Source of the DNA: Diadema setosum
Taxonomy: Eukaryota; Echinodermata; Echinoidea; Diadematoida; Diadematidae
NCBI GenBank assembly: GCA_033980235.1
Contig: CM067075.1
Span: 12,188,292 to 12,252,291, forward strand
DNA length: 64,000 bases
Direction of reading: 5' to 3'
The notes under the pieces: generated by a model
Told to the model about the DNA's origin: nothing
Databases searched by the model: none
What the model saw: the letters and a program-made list of their open reading frames with translations, nothing else
Part shown: positions 57,001 through 63,000 of the stretch, piece after piece
How positions within the stretch are numbered: position 1 is the stretch's first letter
Layout of the letters: each line of letters begins with the position of its first letter
Translations under genes and position numbers: made by a program

Positions 57001-60000
57001 CCTACTGAAAGCAAGCACATCAATTTTGAAAGTGTTAGTTTACGTATCAATGTTTCTTATACCGTACGAACACACGATTGATTAAAAGAAAAAAGACAAA
57101 ATCTATTTTTGTATTCACTTCGTATGCTTTTATCTTAGAAACATCGTCTTTTCAACAAGGCAATGCAACTTGCTTAGTTAATAACTTGATCAACATGTCC
57201 ATGTACTTTAAGGTACTGCTTACTTCAGGGAGCAGTGCTTTAAAAAAATGTTTGACTTATCACATTTGATGCATATATGTCACAAAAAAAATCCTGCAAT
57301 ATATGAATTTCGCAATGAAACCTAAAATATAAGGAGATATCACTATTTTTATCACTCAACCATAACTGTAGACCGTTTAGTCTCGAAACAATTTTATTAT
57401 AACTATTGTTCATATTTTGTATATTTAACAATACTTGACATTGATTATAATGATTAAAATGTTTACATTGGTTGTTTCTATCCCCAACTAACATTTTAGA
57501 ACTATATTGAAACTCGAAAGCTGGTTTTTGTTTCATTTGCAAATGGTAAATGATGTCTTTAATTTACAAGAAAATCGACTGTTAGAACACCTTTGAGGGG
57601 TAAATAGGGCTTACTGGAGTAGGGGGCTGACTCCGACAACTTCGAAGCTTCGAATAATATCGAGAGTCGACCAACTTTTTAGCACGCGCGCGTACACACA
57701 CACACACACACAAGCAAACACAAAAAATAAATGCTAGGAAAAAACAAATCTGTTTATTACCCGCCGTTGTTGTTTCTTCCGTTGGAGCAACCGTTGTTGT
57801 GGATGGAGCAGAGGATGTTCCTAATTAAAAAAGCGCACACACATTGAATACAAAAGTGAGAATATAAAGGTCAACATTCTATTATGATATTACATAAGTA
57901 CCCCTAGTCATCTATTTTTACTTTGTAAGGGTAATTTACTTTGTAAGAAAATCAATCATCTGATTACAGTGCGTACCATGTACTCATTTGCATTTAAGTT
58001 TGATCTGTTATCACCTTGCCACCATTTGATATGGAACACGCATCTGAGCCCCGTTTTATCAAAAGATATAATCGATTATAAATTTCCTTGATACCACACA
58101 GGCTGTCATAGACTTATGATAGAAATCGTCTGTATGATCAATTATAACTCTTCATAAAACAGGGCCCAGATCACTCATTTGTTTCGTGTCGTCATTAGAG
58201 CAGCATCTTTGATATGGACGAAGTCAGTAAATCAATAAGAAATGTGAAAATTTGATAAATTACCTGATGGAGATGTACCTCTTGTCGTTGGAGCTGGAGT
58301 AGGTCCTACATTTGAAGACAACAATAAGGGCATATGAACATAAACCCGTTCGTCTTTTAACAGCCAATGATTGGAACAAATGTGATGTACTGATTATTAT
58401 TTATTAGTGGAAAAATGAACAAAGAAAATGGGATTCCATCGGGATTCGAACCCGAGACCTCCGGATTGTTAGACCGGTCCTCTACCGACTGAGCTATAGA
58501 AAGCCCTACAGTGTACGTCCCATAAACCTTTTATTTTCAATACTCAAACGGTCAAAAGCCATAGGAGTGTGTATGTGTGTGACACACACGCGCACACTTG
58601 AACCTGACATAAACCCGAAGGATATATAGTTCAATTTGGGGATAAATTCGAGGGATCACCGAAGTGATGCAGCTTTTTTAGTATGTAGTAAACGCAAACA
58701 GAAGGAAACTGACCAGAAATGAATATAATTTATTAGAAGAAAAAAAAATTATGAGATTTATTATTTTTTTTTTATAGAAAATGAAGAACCTCTCATGAAA
58801 TGTGAAGGAGAGTGTAATTCCGGGAGGAATTCAACGTTTATTTGATGGAAATTGGTTCTAAAATGGCTGATATGATTTATCTAAAACAGAGCGATCCTTT
58901 GTTTTACAATGTACTTTGTTTTTTCGATGTCTCAGCCATTTCAAAACCGATTTTTACCAAATAATCTTTGAATTCCTCTTAGAATGGCGACGCTGTGTGC
59001 TATTTCATAAATGGTTTCTTGGTATCTTACAAAAAGCTAAATGCCCAATAATCATCTCCAACAATACTTTACCATTCCTTTAAGTGTGGAAGATAATGTT
59101 TCAATTACACCAACCTTGGCAACCGTAGATTTGGATAGCATCTCCCAGACTAAGTTCAGTTCCAAATGTTGCTTGGATAGCCCGAACAGGGCCCATTTCG
59201 GATGAAAGCCAGAGGTTAGTTGAAGTGGTGTCACTCAAAGTAAATGTTACTTCGCCCTATGAATAAAGCGACGGAAAGTAAATATTTTACACATTGATGT
59301 AACTAAATAATTTTATCTATTTTTCATGCTAAGAAAATCAGCCTTATAGAAAAGGAATACATAAATCATAAAAACTAACATTTTAACAGTCTATGTATAA
59401 AACGTTAATACTCTGAGATCGTGTCTCGGGGAGACAGGTAAAAACAAGACATAAAATATCGTGTTGTATTCTAAAGGATCGACAGGAGCTCTAAACAATG
59501 AACTTAGTTGAATAGAGGGGTCTGAGGATTTTTTTTTCTTACTTTAAATATTCAGACGGGTAGTAGCAATGCATCTCTGCTTAACTGGAAATTTCAGAAT
59601 ACTTAAGTCTGTTTATTCACACCTGATTCTCTGAATCTCCCGACCCTGAACCGGAGAGGTCACCAGATCCCGAGTCTGTGCTTTCGGCAAGAACAGTGAT
59701 CCATTCGTCCCCTTCGGCACGCTTGATCCTAAATGTTACTGTGGTCGTTGTTGGGAAGCTGTTAGCAGGTAGTTTGATTCCAGTGATAGTAGTAGGCTGA
59801 TTGAAGCTGGCTTCGTATGTCAAGGGACTCACTGACTGCAATGGCCCTTGTGGCTCGTAGCATTCTGAAATCAAATGTCAAGTATATGTCTCATCCTTAG
59901 AGTAAATCATGTTTATGTAACTCAATGATGAATTACGCATAAGCCTTCACGGACATTGTACTTTTCATATCTGGATACCCAATGTTTACTTTCCCCGTTA

Positions 60001-63000
60001 TACATCCATTCAGGCAAGTGTGATAGGACATTACATCGAGCTCCTAAAGAAGATGAATATAATCTCTTGCTCTCCCATCCCCCTCAACGAAATTATATGA
60101 AAAGTGTTTTAAAAGATAACCTGGTGTTGTTGTTATCTCTATTGCTGGTGTGGTAGCAGACGTGGTTGTTGGCCGCGTCCGAATCCTGCCGATCGTGGTT
60201 TCTGTAAAAGCGAGAAACACATGTTTCACTTGGCAGTCGAACAGTTACAACCAAACATTTGAAAAAGAAAGAAAGAATGCGCTGAGCTGGGATATGAAGA
60301 ATGGAGAAAGCGTCATGTATAGGGGCTTCATTGTTTTTCCATAATTTCAAAATGAGCAAGAGTTGTTGTTTCTGAAAACAGAAGAAATGAATAACAATAA
60401 GTAAGAGAAACACGAATACTCTAATCGATCAGACAATTATCTTTTGGAAAAGATTATCGTGTGAATAAATTCATTGGTAGTGTACTTTGGTAGTGTTGTA
60501 TGATTGGGTGAGTGATTAGAATTATTATTATTTTTTTTTTGCGATAGGTTAAATGTATGCTAAAATAGTTTATTTTATTTTATTTTATTTATCAAGAAAC
60601 AGCTTATCAAATGTATTATGTTTGTTTGTAAATGTATGTATATTTTTGCGCCTTTGTAAATTGTGCTGTAATGGTACATTGTGGATATTTGGGGTTTTAT
60701 ACCTTTTTATTGAATTATATTTTAATTTACTCAACGTCCTTTTGACAAAAACTTAAACAGGCTTTCGTGTTTCAGTATTAAGTGAGGGAGATGATTTATG
60801 TTTCAATATAATTTGTTCGCAAGCAGTTACAGTAAGCTTTCTTTTTCATTCTAGTTGGATGGACAAGCAGAGGATGCCGAGTCGGATTACTTCGATCTTC
60901 GGTTTACTGTAATAATTCCACAAACTTCTAAAGATTAGTAGTGATAGAAAAGTGCATGTACATTACCTGCAGTCGTCGTTGCTTGTGTAGGAGCAACCGT
61001 TGTTGTGGACGGAGCCGCAGACGATGTTCCTTCTGTAAGCAGGGATATTAAACAGAAAAATGTTATTACCTTAGTCACCGTTGGAACTATAAGAATCTGT
61101 GACGTGATTACAAGGAGGCCGGACTACTTTTCTCACCTTATCATATTATTTTTGTTTACAGAGGCATCACAACAGATTTGGCAAAGCAGTTACTTCGTAT
61201 GCATTTCATGCATAACACTGACCCTTATATATTTCAAATGGTGCCACTGCGTAGATATCGTGTATGTTGTATGAGTATCATGTCATCAATCCCCTGATGG
61301 ATACATATCGGGGGGGGGGGGGGGGGCAGGGGCAGATATCTCCTATTGGATAAGAGTAAATAAGAAAGAGCGTTTATAATTTGTTATCTTACCCAATAGG
61401 AGGAAAAAAAAAGATCTTACACAGAAAGATAAAAAAGATAGCAAAAAGCGAGTGAAGTGAGCATGTCCATTACCTGTAGTTGTTGTTGCTTCTGTTGGAG
61501 CAGCCGTTGTTGTCGCTGGACCAGAAGGCGATGTCCCTTCTGTGCGCAAAGACAATGAATGGGAATGTGTGATTTAACAGGTCAAAGTTGAAAATATAAA
61601 TAGGGCGCGTACTTACTCAAAGGGGAAAAAGCTTCTGCTGCCACTTCATGTCATCCTATACATTAATGAAACTTTTTATTTCGCATTTGACAAGTTCAGA
61701 CAAACTTCAGTATCGAGTGCAAATGTATTTTGTGTTGTTTTACTTCAGTTTCATGGTAGCGCTTTCACAATGTAGCAAATAAAATTGAGTATAGATGTCT
61801 TATAAGTTGTGACGTCAATAGAGTAGCGACTTTTTGACCGAGATAACGAAATGAAAATTAAGAATACAAAACTTTACCTGTAGGGGAGGTACCTGTTGTT
61901 GTTGGAGCTTCAGTAGGTCCTGCTTTGAAAGGTAAATGTGAAAATAAAATGAATCATTCACTAAGGGCAATTAATTTTGTACAAACCAATGAATCGAATG
62001 AGATGCATTCACATGACAATTATGTATTTAATGTACGATGTTATAAACTGAACCGGTTTAATGATCATAAGAATTAAGACATACAGATAACTTTATTAGA
62101 CAAAAGAATACATTTCAAATCGCTTTGCGTCGATATTTGACCAGGGTCACTCGGCAAAATTACGTTTAGTCGAATATTGAACATCTTCTTGTTCACATGA
62201 ACCGCACGTTCAAAAGATATTTCCATAATCATGATAATGAAGTATGGTCTTAAAATTATGGCAGCAGACTACACGTACCCTGGCAGCCATATACTTGAAT
62301 AGTGTCTCCCAGTTCAACGTCAGTTCCAAAAGTCACTTGGATAGCCCGGACAGGTCCCAATTCAGATGGAAGCCAGAGGTTCGTTGAAGCACTGTCACTT
62401 AGAGTAACTGTTACTTCGCCCTATGCATTAAAATGACAAAAAGTGAACAGTGTACCAGTAAGTGTTTCCCGTGCAAACAAAATAGAACGTTAACAATAAC
62501 AAGTACGATTGGGCCCATCCAAACGAGGCTCTATAATGGTGGTCTCCTGTATAATTCATTTAGATAATGATTGTCATACTACGCAACATTGTTATTTTCT
62601 TTGTTACGATATTAGGGAAAGTGTGATTTCTATATTAAGTAAAATTGCTATATTCATTTTCTATCTTCTATTTTTTTGTACATACTTTGTATTCATTTGA
62701 TATTGTGCACGTGTAATGAAATAACAGGGATAAAACCAAACGAAAGTAAACAAGCAAAATTCAACATTTCCAAAATCGATTCATCTGTATTGTGATTAAC
62801 GTCCTAAATTTGTCTAAAATGGAGTTCACAACGTTTGTCTGCTGGAATTTCACCTGATTCTCTGACTCTCCCGATCCTGAACCGGAGAGGTCACCAGATC
62901 CCGAGTCTGCGTTTTCGGCAAGAACAGTGATCCATTCATCTCCTTGGGAGCGCTTGATCCTGAATACTACTGTAGTCACTGAAGCAAAGCTGTTGGCAGG

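Noticed and set aside
58430..58506. Functional tRNA-Val gene
   Set aside because: Box A and box B are good but the acceptor stem is mispaired and the D-arm region has extra bases.
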